Assembly (NCBI GenBank): GCA_900549405.1
Contig: URNZ01000004.1
Span: forward strand, 1-64,000
Reading direction: 5' to 3'
DNA from: an uncultured Eubacteriales bacterium
Lineage (GTDB): Bacteria > Bacillota > Clostridia > Oscillospirales > Oscillospiraceae
Length of the DNA: 64,000 nt
In this document: positions 16,793-25,855 of the stretch, one piece after another
How positions within the stretch are numbered: position 1 is the stretch's first letter
Layout of the letters: the number at the start of each line of letters is the position of its first letter
Translations under genes and position numbers: made by a program
Notes under the pieces: generated by a model
What the model was told of the DNA's origin: nothing
What the model saw: the letters and a program-made list of their open reading frames with translations, nothing else
Database searches by the model: none

Positions 16793-18043
16793 ATGAAACA
16801 GTGGATAAACCGCAGCCTTGCCGCCCTGCTCGCCCTGTCTCTCCTGGCCGGTTGTTCCCAGACGGCTCCGGGAGACGCAAGCTCTGTACCCCAGCAGGAG
16901 ACGTCAGCTTCAGAAGCAGAGCCGACGATACCCGAACCGCCCCAGCCGGAACCGGAGCCTCCCACTGAGACGGACGCGGTCTCGCTTCTCTTGCAGAATA
17001 TGACCCTCCGAGAAAAAGTGGGACAGCTGTTCCTCGTCCGCCCGGACGCATTGGACTTATCCCAGACCGAGGACCAGATCGAGGACCCCGCCGGGGCTGG
17101 CGTGACCGAATTGTCCGGCGCCATGGCGGATACGCTGGCCCAGTACCCCGTGGGCGGGCTTGTCCTGTTCGGAAAGAATATCGCATCGCCCGAACAGACC
17201 ACCAATTTTATCCGCGATATGCAAGCTGCCAGCGGCACGCCCCTTTTTATAGCGGTGGATGAGGAGGGCGGCCTGGTCGCCCGGCTTGCCAACGACCCCG
17301 CCTTTGCGGTCCGGCAGTATCAAAGCGCGGCCTCCGTGGGGGAGAGCGGCGACCTCGCGGCGGCCATGGACATGGGTGCGACCATCGGCGCGTATCTGCG
17401 TCAATATGGATTCAATCTGGACTTCGCCCCGGTGGCCGACGTGAACTCCAATCCGAAGAATACCGTGATCGGGACCCGGGCCTTTTCATCGGACGCCGAC
17501 GTCGCCGCAGGTATGGCAAAGGCCATGGCGGAGGGGCTGAAGCAGGAGCAGATCATCCCCACCTTCAAGCATTTCCCCGGACACGGAGACACCGCAGAAG
17601 ACAGCCACGTGGGCATCGCGGTGAGCTACAAGACAAAGGCGGAGATGGAGGCCTGCGAATGGCTCCCCTATGCGTCGCTCACCGCCCAGGATTGCGTGAT
17701 GGTCGGGCACATCGCGGCCCCCGCGATCACAGGCAATCTGACGCCCGCGTCTATGTCGGGGGAGATCGTCGGCGGCATTTTAAGGCAGCAACTGAACTTT
17801 CCGGGGGTGGTGATCACCGACTCCCTGGAGATGGGCGCGATCACCCAGGAATATTCCCCGGCGGAAGCCGCCGTGACGGCCATAGAGGCGGGCTGTGACA
17901 TCCTCCTGTGCCCCGAGGACCTTCAGGCGGCCTTTGAAGCGGTGATGAACGCCGCCGAAAACGGGACCATCAGCCAAGCCTGCATCGATGAGAGCGTCTC
18001 CCGCATCCTGCTGTTGAAGCAGAGCTATGGGCTGCTGAAATAA
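16793..18043 (+). CDS. Glycoside hydrolase family 3 lipoprotein (beta-N-acetylhexosaminidase, NagZ-like)
   Basis: A 416-residue lipoprotein: signal peptide ending in the lipobox LLAGC (Cys21), a Pro/Glu/Thr-rich linker, then a GH3 domain. FIAVDEEGG binds substrate, KHFPGHGDTAEDSHVG is the NagZ catalytic loop with the acid/base His-Asp pair, and VITDSLEMGAI holds the nucleophile Asp. The enzyme should remove GlcNAc from muropeptides or glycans at the outer face of the membrane. AGGAGG lies 8 bases before the ATG. It is a single gene closed by a terminator at 18055-18084. Confidence 0.93.
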   Translation: MKQWINRSLAALLALSLLAGCSQTAPGDASSVPQQETSASEAEPTIPEPPQPEPEPPTETDAVSLLLQNMTLREKVGQLFLVRPDALDLSQTEDQIEDPAGAGVTELSGAMADTLAQYPVGGLVLFGKNIASPEQTTNFIRDMQAASGTPLFIAVDEEGGLVARLANDPAFAVRQYQSAASVGESGDLAAAMDMGATIGAYLRQYGFNLDFAPVADVNSNPKNTVIGTRAFSSDADVAAGMAKAMAEGLKQEQIIPTFKHFPGHGDTAEDSHVGIAVSYKTKAEMEACEWLPYASLTAQDCVMVGHIAAPAITGNLTPASMSGEIVGGILRQQLNFPGVVITDSLEMGAITQEYSPAEAAVTAIEAGCDILLCPEDLQAAFEAVMNAAENGTISQACIDESVSRILLLKQSYGLLK

Positions 18044-18054
18044 ATCCCAGTAAT

Positions 18055-18084
18055 AAATATCCCCCGGCAAAGCCGGGGGTATTT
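18055..18084 (+). terminator. Terminator after the GH3 gene
   Basis: Stem CCCCCGGC/GCCGGGGG extended by AAATA/TATTT with one bulged T, ending in a T-rich stretch. Confidence 0.8.
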
Positions 18085-18117
18085 CATATGCGGGCAAAGC
18101 CCTTTGTTCCTCGCATA

Positions 18118-18183
18118 ACGCGTTAACGCGTAAGTACGGTCTGCCAGCCGCGTCAGGCTTGTTACTTGCGACCCGTAAACGGG
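18118..18183. repeat. Subterminal palindromes at the distal end of the IS200-like element
   Basis: A 14-bp perfect palindrome (18118-18131, ACGCGTTAACGCGT) and a hairpin CCCGT-AA-ACGGG (18172-18183), downstream of the tnpA stop. Subterminal hairpins are how IS200/IS605 transposases recognise their ends; the exact boundary is not determined. Confidence 0.5.
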
Positions 18184-18203
18184 CTGCTTCCGCCTATCGT
18201 CAG

Positions 18204-18561
18204 CTACTCACCCATCTCGTCTTCCTTCAGCTGATTCTTAATGTACTCTTTGATTCGGTTCGCATTCTTCCCTGCCGTGTCCACATAGTACCCACGGCAC
18301 CAAAATTCACGGCTCCGATACTTGTACTTCAATTCTCCGAACTGCTCGTACAACATCGTACTGCTCTTCCCTTTCAAGTATCCCATAAAGCTCGACACCG
18401 AATACTTCGGCGGAATCTCTACCAGCATATGCACATGGTCCGGGCACACTTCTGCCTCTATGATCTTCACATGCTTCCACTCACACAGCTGCCGCAGAAT
18501 CTTTCCCACCGCCAGCCGCTTTTCTTTATAAAATACCTTTCTCCTATATTTCGGGGCAAAT
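18204..18561 (-). pseudogene. tnpA: IS200/IS605-family transposase tnpA, 3' part (interrupted)
   Basis: About 119 residues of a Y1-type (HUH) transposase. It begins within APKYRRKVFYKEKRLAV and keeps the HUH motif as PDHVHMLVEIPP; the catalytic tyrosine is probably in CRGYYVDT. The first 22 codons are missing here and lie at 26372-26439, in the same orientation and reading frame. The gene is cut by the recombinase element inserted at the shared core GCAAAT (18556-18561). Joining the halves restores a continuous KYHIVFAPKYRRK. A TnpB gene is not present, so it is IS200-like. Confidence 0.93.
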
Positions 18562-20022
18562 GCAACACTGTTCTGAATCACACACAGAGGTCGAATTGTC
18601 CTCTATGTAACCGGCTGTCCGGAAGAAGCCGGTGTAATCTTCTCCGGAACAGCCCTTGATAAAGATGTGGCAGTAGCGCTCATCATCCTTATCCACAATA
18701 TAAATTCTTTCTACGATAGTCTGTATCAAAGTGACCAGAACCTCCGGCTGCGCATCTTTTGCATACTCTGCAAAGGAGAGCAGCCTTTCTTTTGTCATTT
18801 CCAAGTCACGGATAGCAATCATGTTGTTCTTTCTGCCTTCATCCAGTTTGGACAGTTGCCGCTCTGTTTCTCTCAGTTCTTCAGCCAGATTCTGCAAATC
18901 CTCTTGGATAAATTGCTTGATACTGCCGTCCGCTTCACGCAGATTTCTTGTCTGCGCTGCAATATCCGCTTTCAGCTTGTCACGTTTCTTTTTAATGAGG
19001 TTATGTTCCTGCACTGTCTGTGACTGCTCCAAGACCTCCTCGATTTTAATTTCGAGAATATCTTTGAAATGCTCGCTGTTTTCATCCGATAGTTCAGATA
19101 ACTGCTGTACCACAAATTCATCCAGAAGAACGCCATCTACCGCTTTGAAATTACATTCCTTTTTGCGATAACCGGGACAAACATATTTGAATCGAGGTTT
19201 TCCGTTCGTCCAACGGTCGGACTCGGAAATTACACTCAGTCGTCTGCCGCAGTGAGGACAATGCACCAGTCCTGCCAACAGAGCGTTCCTCAAAACCAGT
19301 CTTGTGGTGGATGCGTTAAATGCAGCACCAGAAGGGGTGTGGAAGCCTTCTTCATTCATCTGTTTTGCAGCGCTCTGGATACTGCGAGTGGTTCTGAAAA
19401 TTTCATACAAACGCTGAACCATGCGTTTTTCTTCCGGTTGACTTTCTAAGTAGCTGTATGCAGATTTCCCCTTTCCGCTTCCGGTTGTTACACGACGGAC
19501 AGTAAATCCCATAGGAGTATTGCCACCGAGCCATCGCCCGTCCTTTGCAAGCTCCATCATATTATCCACGATTCGCTCTGTCAGAGTGTCTCTTTCAAAT
19601 TCCGCAATAACAGCGAATATCTGAATAAAAATTTTATAAAGTCCGCTGGCAGTATTGATACCATTAGAGCAGATCAGAAGATTCACATGGTACATTTCCA
19701 GAAAATCCATCAAGCGGATTAAGTCTGCTGTTTTTCTGCCGACACGATCCAGCTTGTAACATACGATTGCTTTGATTTTTCCATCTTGTACATCATGCAG
19801 CATTCTCTGAAAATCCGGTCTGTCTGAAAAATATCCGCTGAGTCCCTTATCCTCATATTGCAGAAATTCATATTCCTCATCCAATCCCAATTCCTTTTTA
19901 GCGTAATCCGCACATTGTTTGAACTGGACGCCGATACTGTCACCCTTGTTGGTGATACGGGATTTACGGGCGTATATCGCAACACCACGATTATCTTTTT
20001 CAATTTTTCTCTGTTTCTTCAT
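18544..20022 (-). CDS. Large serine recombinase (TnpX-like site-specific integrase)
   Basis: A 492-residue recombinase. N-terminal resolvase domain: VAIYARKSR with the nucleophile serine, then DSIGVQFKQCADYA, YEDKGLSGYFSDRPDFQRML and KLDRVGRK. A Recombinase domain follows (about 175-280), then a zinc ribbon CPHCGRR...CPGYRKKEC and a C-terminal coiled coil (about 340-430). It should integrate and excise the surrounding element. GGAGGTGAC precedes the ATG at 20022. The last residues (CPEI and the stop) are encoded by the interrupted tnpA gene, beyond the attL core, so the C-terminus changes when the element excises. Confidence 0.95.
   Translation of the reverse strand: MKKQRKIEKDNRGVAIYARKSRITNKGDSIGVQFKQCADYAKKELGLDEEYEFLQYEDKGLSGYFSDRPDFQRMLHDVQDGKIKAIVCYKLDRVGRKTADLIRLMDFLEMYHVNLLICSNGINTASGLYKIFIQIFAVIAEFERDTLTERIVDNMMELAKDGRWLGGNTPMGFTVRRVTTGSGKGKSAYSYLESQPEEKRMVQRLYEIFRTTRSIQSAAKQMNEEGFHTPSGAAFNASTTRLVLRNALLAGLVHCPHCGRRLSVISESDRWTNGKPRFKYVCPGYRKKECNFKAVDGVLLDEFVVQQLSELSDENSEHFKDILEIKIEEVLEQSQTVQEHNLIKKKRDKLKADIAAQTRNLREADGSIKQFIQEDLQNLAEELRETERQLSKLDEGRKNNMIAIRDLEMTKERLLSFAEYAKDAQPEVLVTLIQTIVERIYIVDKDDERYCHIFIKGCSGEDYTGFFRTAGYIEDNSTSVCDSEQCCICPEI
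18556..18561. other. attL core of the serine-recombinase element
   Basis: GCAAAT here and at 26372-26377 are the only bases shared by both element ends and the reconstructed tnpA target. The true crossover dinucleotide lies within them. Confidence 0.7.
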
Positions 20023-20043
20023 GGCAAGTCACCTCCGCTCATA

Positions 20044-20226
20044 TCATACCGCCATCCCGGTTATTCTATCAAGTTTGTGGCAACTGCTACGAATCCATTC
20101 CAGAAACACATACAAGGTTTCTGCATCAAAACTTCTGATTTCCTGTGCGATAAACTCTGCTCGTTTCTGTTGAAAGGCTTCCATAGTTTCTTTGAATTTT
20201 TGTCCTCTGTGAATTACTGCGATCAA
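20044..20226 (-). CDS. Small 60-residue protein upstream of the recombinase
   Basis: Not recognised. A short, mostly helical, charged protein (KFKETMEAFQQKRAEFIAQE, then an acidic and aromatic stretch) ending 21 bases before the recombinase start. A TTG start at 20226 has GGAGG 7 bases upstream; an ATG 14 codons in is an alternative. Position and spacing suggest co-transcription with the recombinase and perhaps an accessory (directionality) role, which is only a guess. Confidence 0.5.
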   Translation of the reverse strand: MIAVIHRGQKFKETMEAFQQKRAEFIAQEIRSFDAETLYVFLEWIRSSCHKLDRITGMAV

Positions 20227-20709
20227 ATAGTTTCCTCCGTTTCTGTCTGTAGCTCCGACTTCAGACCAACTTGGTCCAAAGTCAGATAATGAAAAAAGCT
20301 GCTACACAGATGCAACAATAACAGACACAAGAACATTCTGTATCTGACTTGATGCATCCATGTAACAGCTCCGACAGTTCGGACTGACTAAAAATATGTT
20401 TGTATAAATATGAGGCTTGCCCATCAATAAAATCTCGTATGAAGCAATATTTAATTTTCAACTGTAACTATCATAGCATGAAATGTCGAAAGATGCAATC
20501 ATGCCAAGTCTTGTCAACGAACTCATTTCCAATTCGGGAACAAGTAGCTAATAACAAATCTTCATTTTACCGAAAGTTGCAGCAAAGACATTTTTGATTT
20601 TCTACTTGGAGCTTGATGATACCTCTGGACGAATTGTCCAGAAGTCATTTTGGTATTTATGAAATTTCAGGCAGCTCACCTGAAATCTGCAATATAAAAT
20701 CTACACGCT
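20227..20709. repeat. Non-coding gap with degenerate 25-bp dyad repeats
   Basis: No convincing gene. The region and its right flank hold at least four 25-bp dyads with conserved outer ends ACTT/AAGT (or one-base variants) and differing but self-complementary inner arms: 20258-20282, 20521-20545, 20621-20645 and 20737-20761; a fifth weaker copy at 20712-20736 abuts the last. A shorter dyad ATTTCAGG-N7-CCTGAAAT lies at 20664-20686. The region takes the place where the rest of hsdS would be. Confidence 0.55.
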
Positions 20710-21036
20710 TCACTTTGCTGCAAGTTGCACCGAAGCACTTTGTCCCAACTTGGGACGAAGTTTGTCCGGTGTCATATCTTGTCCAGACTGTAATTCTATC
20801 ACAGAAGAAAGCCTCGCCCACTTCCAGCTTTCCGGAATATCAAAAGGAATTTCATCTTCGGAAATCTCTGCCAACGGTTTTTCCTTTTTAATTTTCTTTT
20901 CCTGTATCAGCCGTTGCTTCTCTGCCTGAATCTGCTGATACAGCTCCTCTGCTGTGCCTTCCTCGGCTCTCTGCTCCACCAGTTTGCCCTGTATGGCGTA
21001 CTGTAAAATGCTCGCTTTTAACTGTTCCGGTGTCAT
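20710..21036 (-). pseudogene. hsdS: Type I restriction specificity subunit HsdS, truncated
   Basis: 108 residues: the first about 90 are a normal HsdS start (MTPEQLKASILQYAIQGKLV, AEELYQQIQAEKQRLI, IPFDIPESWKWARLSS, ending SGQDMTPDK), then a short unrelated tail LRPKLGQSASVQLAAK encoded by one of the palindromes, and a stop. Both target-recognition domains are missing (a full HsdS is about 380-420 residues). It overlaps the end of hsdM by 4 bases (ATGA). Without the recognition domains the complex should not bind a specific target, unless an intact hsdS exists elsewhere or the locus can rearrange. Confidence 0.88.
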
Positions 21037-22553
21037 TCGCTCACACCTCCCGGTAGCAGAGTTTCCAGCTCTGCCAGCACCTTGTCAATTTCGGCATTGA
21101 GGGTGGTTCGTCTTTCCTGATATTCCCGGATGGTATCCATAGGGTCAAGAATTTCTTCCTCCTCATGAGGATAGCCGCACAGGTCGATGTTGCAGCCCTG
21201 CTCGTTCAGCAGATACTCGGCGGAAAATTTCTGAGCCTTGAAGAAGTCTCCATCCGAAATTGCCTTGCGGTTATTCCACCAAGCAATACAATCATCAAAG
21301 TGTTTCAGTTCCATCGGCTTCGTCTTAGAGAAATGCTTTCTGTCAGACGGAATATCCACCCGATAAAACCATGTCTCCGAGGTCGGCTTGGTGTTGTCAA
21401 AAAACAGCAGATTGGTGGTGATGGAGGTATAAGGGCTAAACACAGAGCTGGGCAACCTGATGACTGTGTGCAGATTGAACTGGGAAATCAGCTTCTTTTT
21501 GATATTCACCTTTGCGTTGTCCTGACCGAACAGAAAGCCGTCCGGCACGACAACAGCCGCTCTGCCGTTCTTCTTCAAGCGGTACATGATAACCGACATG
21601 AAAAGGTCTGCGGTCTCGGAGCTTGCCAGATCGTCAGGGAAGAAGCCCTGAATGGACTTGTCCTCATGCCCGCCGTAAGGCGGATTCATCAGGATCACAT
21701 CAAACTTGTCATCGTCCGTGTAGTCCAGCAGATTGTGTTTCAGCGAGTTCATGTGGTAAATGTTTGGAACCTCAATGTCATGCAGCAGCATATTGGTCAC
21801 GCACAGCAGATAAGGAAAGGGCTTTTTCTCAATTCCATAAATGCTGTCGTCCAACTGCTTCTGGGCGGTGGTGTCTGTTACCTGTTTGGAGAGCTGTCCC
21901 AGCCAAGAAGTAATAAATCCACCAGTGCCACAGGCGAAATCTGCCATCTTTTCGCCCAGCTGCGGCTTTATCATCAGTGCCATAAACTCGGTGACGGCTC
22001 TCGGCGTATAAAACTCACCGGAAGAACCGGCAGATTGCAGCTCCCGCAAAATTTCTTCATAGACAAAACCAAAGGCATGGCTTTCCTTCACATCGTCAAA
22101 TTCGATTTCGTCAATGACATCAATGACCTGACGGAGATAAACGCCGTCCTTCATATAGTTGTTGGCGTCCTCGAAGGTGGACTTGACAATAGCTTTCTTA
22201 ATTGGAGTATCGGGTGTCACCTTGATACCCTCATAGAGAACCGCATCACCATCTTTCACATCATTGCCTTTCAGCACCAGGAACAGAATGTTGTTGACGA
22301 AGTTCAGCAGTTTGTCCCCAGTCATAGCATGACCGTTGCTATCGGCTTTCGCCCAATTTCTCCATCTCAATTCTTCAGGAATGATGGATTCGTAAGCGTC
22401 CTCGTTCAGCTCCCAATCATCTTCTTTTGCATCATAGACTTTCAGAAAGAGCATCCATACCATCTGCTCAATTCTCTGGGCGTCGCCATTGATACCTGCG
22501 TCCATTCGCATAATATCTCTAATTCGTTTTATAAATCCTGACTGCATCGCCAT
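21033..22553 (-). CDS. hsdM: Type I restriction-modification DNA methyltransferase subunit HsdM
   Basis: 506 residues, normal length. N-terminal HsdM helical domain (about 1-140), then an N6-adenine methyltransferase domain with the SAM-binding FACGTGGFITSWL (about 205) and the catalytic NPPYGG (about 290). FYTPRAVTEFMALMIKPQ is the usual family block just before motif I. It makes N6-methyladenine when complexed with HsdS. It starts 2 bases after the hsdR stop and overlaps hsdS, so hsdR-hsdM-hsdS is one operon on the minus strand. Confidence 0.97.
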   Translation of the reverse strand: MAMQSGFIKRIRDIMRMDAGINGDAQRIEQMVWMLFLKVYDAKEDDWELNEDAYESIIPEELRWRNWAKADSNGHAMTGDKLLNFVNNILFLVLKGNDVKDGDAVLYEGIKVTPDTPIKKAIVKSTFEDANNYMKDGVYLRQVIDVIDEIEFDDVKESHAFGFVYEEILRELQSAGSSGEFYTPRAVTEFMALMIKPQLGEKMADFACGTGGFITSWLGQLSKQVTDTTAQKQLDDSIYGIEKKPFPYLLCVTNMLLHDIEVPNIYHMNSLKHNLLDYTDDDKFDVILMNPPYGGHEDKSIQGFFPDDLASSETADLFMSVIMYRLKKNGRAAVVVPDGFLFGQDNAKVNIKKKLISQFNLHTVIRLPSSVFSPYTSITTNLLFFDNTKPTSETWFYRVDIPSDRKHFSKTKPMELKHFDDCIAWWNNRKAISDGDFFKAQKFSAEYLLNEQGCNIDLCGYPHEEEEILDPMDTIREYQERRTTLNAEIDKVLAELETLLPGGVSE

Positions 22554-22555
22554 AT

Positions 22556-24904
22556 TTATCCTACCTCTACTTCTTCATAGATACTTGCTTCAAGCTCTCT
22601 AACAGCGGCTTCATATTGAGCCTTGCCGCCAAACAGCCTGACAATTTTTGCAGGCTTACCGTAATTGGAAAAATCCGCAAGGGAGAGAACCTTAATATCC
22701 TCAACCTCTGTGATACCTTGGTTCATGTACTTTTCCAGCAATATATCAAGAACGGCCTGTGCGTCGGCAGAATACTTGCTGAAAAAGTCTTTCTTCTTAA
22801 CATTGTTAGCCCGTTCTTTTCGGGTCAGCGGCTTCTTACCGTATGCCACATAACAGATGAAGTCGAAATCGTCCACATCTTCCATACCTTGGTCTGCCTT
22901 TAGTGCTTTTAGATCAATGCCCATCGCCGTGAAAGATTCCTCAATGGTTTTCTTTTTGTCAGACGCTTTCCACTTGCGGATGAAATCAGACAGGGAAGCG
23001 TATTCGCCCTTGATGTTGGTTCTGGTGTAGTCGATAATATCTTCCTGTCTCAGCAGCTTGCCGTTGGCATCATAGACCGAAACAGTTTTATTGATAATCT
23101 TTACTCGGCAGCCGTCCTTATCGACAATCGGGGTTTCTACGGGGTCAACAGGAGGTTCTTTTCCTCCGCCACCTTGTCCACCACCGCCACCTTTCGGCTT
23201 GCTGCCACCATGCTGGAAGCCTTCGTCCTGCTCAACAGGACCGTCCCAATCAGGATCAGAAAATAGCCTTGTCACATTCCGAAAGTCCATAACAACGAAA
23301 TGTGTCTTGCCGTCCTTTTCTCTGATACGGGTTCCTCGTCCAATAATCTGCTTGAAGGTAGTCATACTCTCAACGGTCTTGTCGAGAACAATGAGTTTGG
23401 TCATCTTGCAGTCTGCGCCGGTGGAAAGCAGTTCCGATGTTGTTGCAATGACAGGATAGGGTTCAGATACCGAGATGAAATAGTCAAGTTTGGACTTGCC
23501 ATACACATCGGAGCCGGTAATCCTCACGCAATAGTCCGGGTTCTCCTTCACCATATCCTGATTGCAGTTGACAAGGGCAATTCTCATGCGCTCTGCATGT
23601 TCTTCGGAAGCACAGAATACGATGGTTTTCTGCATCCGGTCGGTGCTTTTCAGATATTCCGTGATTTCTCTGGCAACCTCGTCAATGCGGTCTTGGAGAA
23701 TAATGGTGTAATCATAGTCCCGATTATTGTAAATCCGGTCTTCAATGATATTGCCGAAAATATCGGTCTGTCCGTGGTACGGTCTCCATCCATCTCCAAT
23801 GTTGGTCGTGATATTGATGACCTTGAACGGAGCAAGGAAGCCGTCCTCAATACCTTGCTTTAAGCTGTAAATGTAAACCGGCTCTCCAAAGTAATCAATA
23901 TTTGATACCTTTTCACTTTCCTTTGGAGTAGCGGTCATACCAATCTGAGTGGCAGAAGAAAAATATTCCAAAACTTTGCGCCAGTTGCTGTCCTCCTTGG
24001 CGCTACCACGGTGACACTCGTCTACCACAATAAGATCAAAGTATTCCGGCGGAATCTGCCTGAAATGCTCCTCATCATTCTGTCCCACCATTTGATGATA
24101 GAGAGCAAAATTCACTTCATGAGATGCGATTTTTCTCAAACATTCTTTGTCAGAAAAATCCACCTTGTAGATTGTCTTTTCAAGCGGTGCAAAGTCCTGT
24201 GCAATACTTTGGTCTACAAGAATATTTCTGTCCGCTAAATACAAAATTCTCTTTTTAAGGTCAGAACGGAGTAGACGATATACAATCTGAAAAGCAGTAT
24301 ATGTTTTGCCCGTTCCGGTAGCCATGACAAGCAACAATCTCTGCTGTCCTCTGGCGATTGCTTCAACGGTTCTGTTTACAGCATTTCGCTGATAGTATCG
24401 TGGAGGATATGTACTTTGAGAAGAATAGTAAGGCTGAGAAACAATTTTCTTTTCCAAATCAGAAATGCCCTTACCGTCGTTCAACTCCGCATAATAGCGT
24501 GCAACCAGTTCATCCTGTGTCGGGAATTTTTCCAGCTCAATCTGTCGCTCCTGCCCGGTCAAAAAGTCATGCTCATAGAAAGCATCACCGTTTGAAGAAT
24601 ACGCAAACGGCAAGTCCATCATCCGAGCGTATGTTATCGCTTGCTGCAATCCGTGGGATACAGGGTGGTTGTTGTCCTTCGCCTCCACAACGGCAATAGG
24701 CTTTCCATCGTTAAGGTAAAGCATATAATCAGCAAACTTAGGCTTGCTACGAGCCACTATGTTTCCACGGATATTGATGCGACCATCCGTGATTTTGGTC
24801 TCCATCGTGATATGACCTTTCCAGCCTTTCAGAATAGCAGGAGTAATATAATTCAATTTGATGTCTTCTTCTGTCATTTGTTTCTTTGATAAAACAGTAC
24901 TCAT
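22556..24904 (-). CDS. hsdR: Type I restriction endonuclease subunit HsdR (EcoEI R type)
   Basis: 782 residues. The N-terminal nuclease domain has the D...ExK pattern in KFADYMLYLNDGKPIAVVEAKDN (split here as FADYML and VVEAKD, about 65-85). Then come the helicase motifs: ATGTGKTYTA (Walker A, about 195), VVDECHRGS (DECH box) and GMTATP (motif III), and QIIGRGTRIREKDGK (motif VI). A glycine-rich linker lies near 580-600. HsdR translocates and cuts unmethylated DNA with HsdM and HsdS. The second ATG (24904) is chosen because AAGGAGG lies 8 bases upstream; the first is only 2 bases from it. Confidence 0.95.
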   Translation of the reverse strand: MSTVLSKKQMTEEDIKLNYITPAILKGWKGHITMETKITDGRINIRGNIVARSKPKFADYMLYLNDGKPIAVVEAKDNNHPVSHGLQQAITYARMMDLPFAYSSNGDAFYEHDFLTGQERQIELEKFPTQDELVARYYAELNDGKGISDLEKKIVSQPYYSSQSTYPPRYYQRNAVNRTVEAIARGQQRLLLVMATGTGKTYTAFQIVYRLLRSDLKKRILYLADRNILVDQSIAQDFAPLEKTIYKVDFSDKECLRKIASHEVNFALYHQMVGQNDEEHFRQIPPEYFDLIVVDECHRGSAKEDSNWRKVLEYFSSATQIGMTATPKESEKVSNIDYFGEPVYIYSLKQGIEDGFLAPFKVINITTNIGDGWRPYHGQTDIFGNIIEDRIYNNRDYDYTIILQDRIDEVAREITEYLKSTDRMQKTIVFCASEEHAERMRIALVNCNQDMVKENPDYCVRITGSDVYGKSKLDYFISVSEPYPVIATTSELLSTGADCKMTKLIVLDKTVESMTTFKQIIGRGTRIREKDGKTHFVVMDFRNVTRLFSDPDWDGPVEQDEGFQHGGSKPKGGGGGQGGGGKEPPVDPVETPIVDKDGCRVKIINKTVSVYDANGKLLRQEDIIDYTRTNIKGEYASLSDFIRKWKASDKKKTIEESFTAMGIDLKALKADQGMEDVDDFDFICYVAYGKKPLTRKERANNVKKKDFFSKYSADAQAVLDILLEKYMNQGITEVEDIKVLSLADFSNYGKPAKIVRLFGGKAQYEAAVRELEASIYEEVEVG

Positions 24905-24922
24905 CAGCATATCCTCCTTGCC

Positions 24923-25135
24923 TTAAGCTGTCGGTTCTGGAATGATATCCAGAATATCATCTATGGAGCAATTTAACACTCCGCATATTTTAACCAAAAC
25001 CTCTACTCGTACATCTTCATTCTTTCCCAGTTTTGCCATGGCATTTGTACTAATTTTTGCTGCCTTAATAAGTTCCGTCTTGCTCATACCACGGTCAATC
25101 AGAATTTTCCATAATTTATTATAACAAACAGCCAT
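24923..25135 (-). CDS. XRE-family repressor-like regulator of the restriction operon
   Basis: 70 residues, a single Cro/C1-type helix-turn-helix domain: KLWKILIDRGMSKTELIKAA, then STNAMAKLGKNEDVRVEVLVKIC and the closing LNCSIDDILDII. Such small regulators are common first genes of type I restriction operons and probably control hsd expression. It lies 18 bases upstream of hsdR behind the promoter at 25186-25213, so it could regulate its own transcript. Confidence 0.9.
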   Translation of the reverse strand: MAVCYNKLWKILIDRGMSKTELIKAAKISTNAMAKLGKNEDVRVEVLVKICGVLNCSIDDILDIIPEPTA

Positions 25136-25185
25136 GTTTCAACCTCCCACAACCGCAACTTCTCATAATTTTGTGCTATAAGAAC

Positions 25186-25213
25186 ATTATATATCTTTTT
25201 TCTCAAAATTCAA
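25186..25213 (-). promoter_or_regulatory. Promoter for the XRE-hsdRMS operon
   Basis: On the minus strand TTGAAT (25208-25213), 16-bp spacer, TATAAT (25186-25191). The remainder of the 337-bp gap 25136-25472 is AT-rich and non-coding, with two direct copies of TTTCCATCCG (25259-25278) plus partial copies on both sides, which could be regulator sites. Confidence 0.6.
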
Positions 25214-25472
25214 TTTCAAATTGTAATTCTCAATCAATAAATATTCTGATTCAATCCGTTTCCATCCGTTTCCATCCGCATCCTTGCTATCCTTCCATAT
25301 ATGCCGAAACACCTACGGAATGGAAAGGATTAGTATTACTATAATCAGTATTGTTATTATCATTATAGTTACACAATTCTGGAACTGTCAGAAATACAAT
25401 TCAAGAATGGTCCCATCAAAGAAATAAGGCCGACCTGTTACAGTCAGCCCTAAGTAAAAATTCTATATTCTG

Positions 25473-25823
25473 TTAGCAAAAAATCAGTTCTGCATTAACG
25501 ATTTCCTCCGCCTGTGTTTTTAGACTACTCATGTGCTGCACCCAAGCAAGCTGTTGGGTTGACTTATCCGGAGCCGGATTTTTCTCCAGAAGTTCAGTCA
25601 TTATCCGTTCCACTCTACGGTGAGCAGCTTCGTCAATTTCCCATAAATGCGGAAATAATGTCTCTGTTAGAATCATGTCATCTAAGAGTATTGGATTATT
25701 TTCCGCAAGAAAAACTCTGCGCATTCTACCGTACTTCCCAAGTGGTTTATCGCTTACATAGCTCAACCGAATATCAGGGATGAGATAATCACCACAACGG
25801 GTATAAGTCAAATTCTGTGTCAT
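25473..25823 (-). CDS. tnpV: TnpV-like transposon-encoded protein
   Basis: 116 residues matching the TnpV family of Tn4451/Tn4453-like transposons: it opens LTYTRCGDYLIPDIRL, continues with a KYGRMRR stretch and ends with QQLAWVQHMSSLKTQAEEIV and ELIF. Its molecular function is unknown, but it is a marker of Clostridial mobilisable elements. The ATG at 25823 has GGAGGA 7 bases upstream and is preferred over the one at 25859, which overlaps the upstream gene's stop. Confidence 0.82.
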   Translation of the reverse strand: MTQNLTYTRCGDYLIPDIRLSYVSDKPLGKYGRMRRVFLAENNPILLDDMILTETLFPHLWEIDEAAHRRVERIMTELLEKNPAPDKSTQQLAWVQHMSSLKTQAEEIVNAELIFC

Positions 25824-25855
25824 AGCAACTCCTCCAATCATTTTTTCTTTCACTT

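Noticed and set aside
20227-20709. Remaining part of hsdS or a target-recognition domain in the gap
   Set aside because: No frame on either strand gives HsdS-like sequence; the short ORFs have no start signals.
20258-20761. The 25-bp dyads as integron attC sites
   Set aside because: They lack the RYYYAAC/GTTRRRY core pair and no integron integrase is present; the length is constant and the arms are too short.
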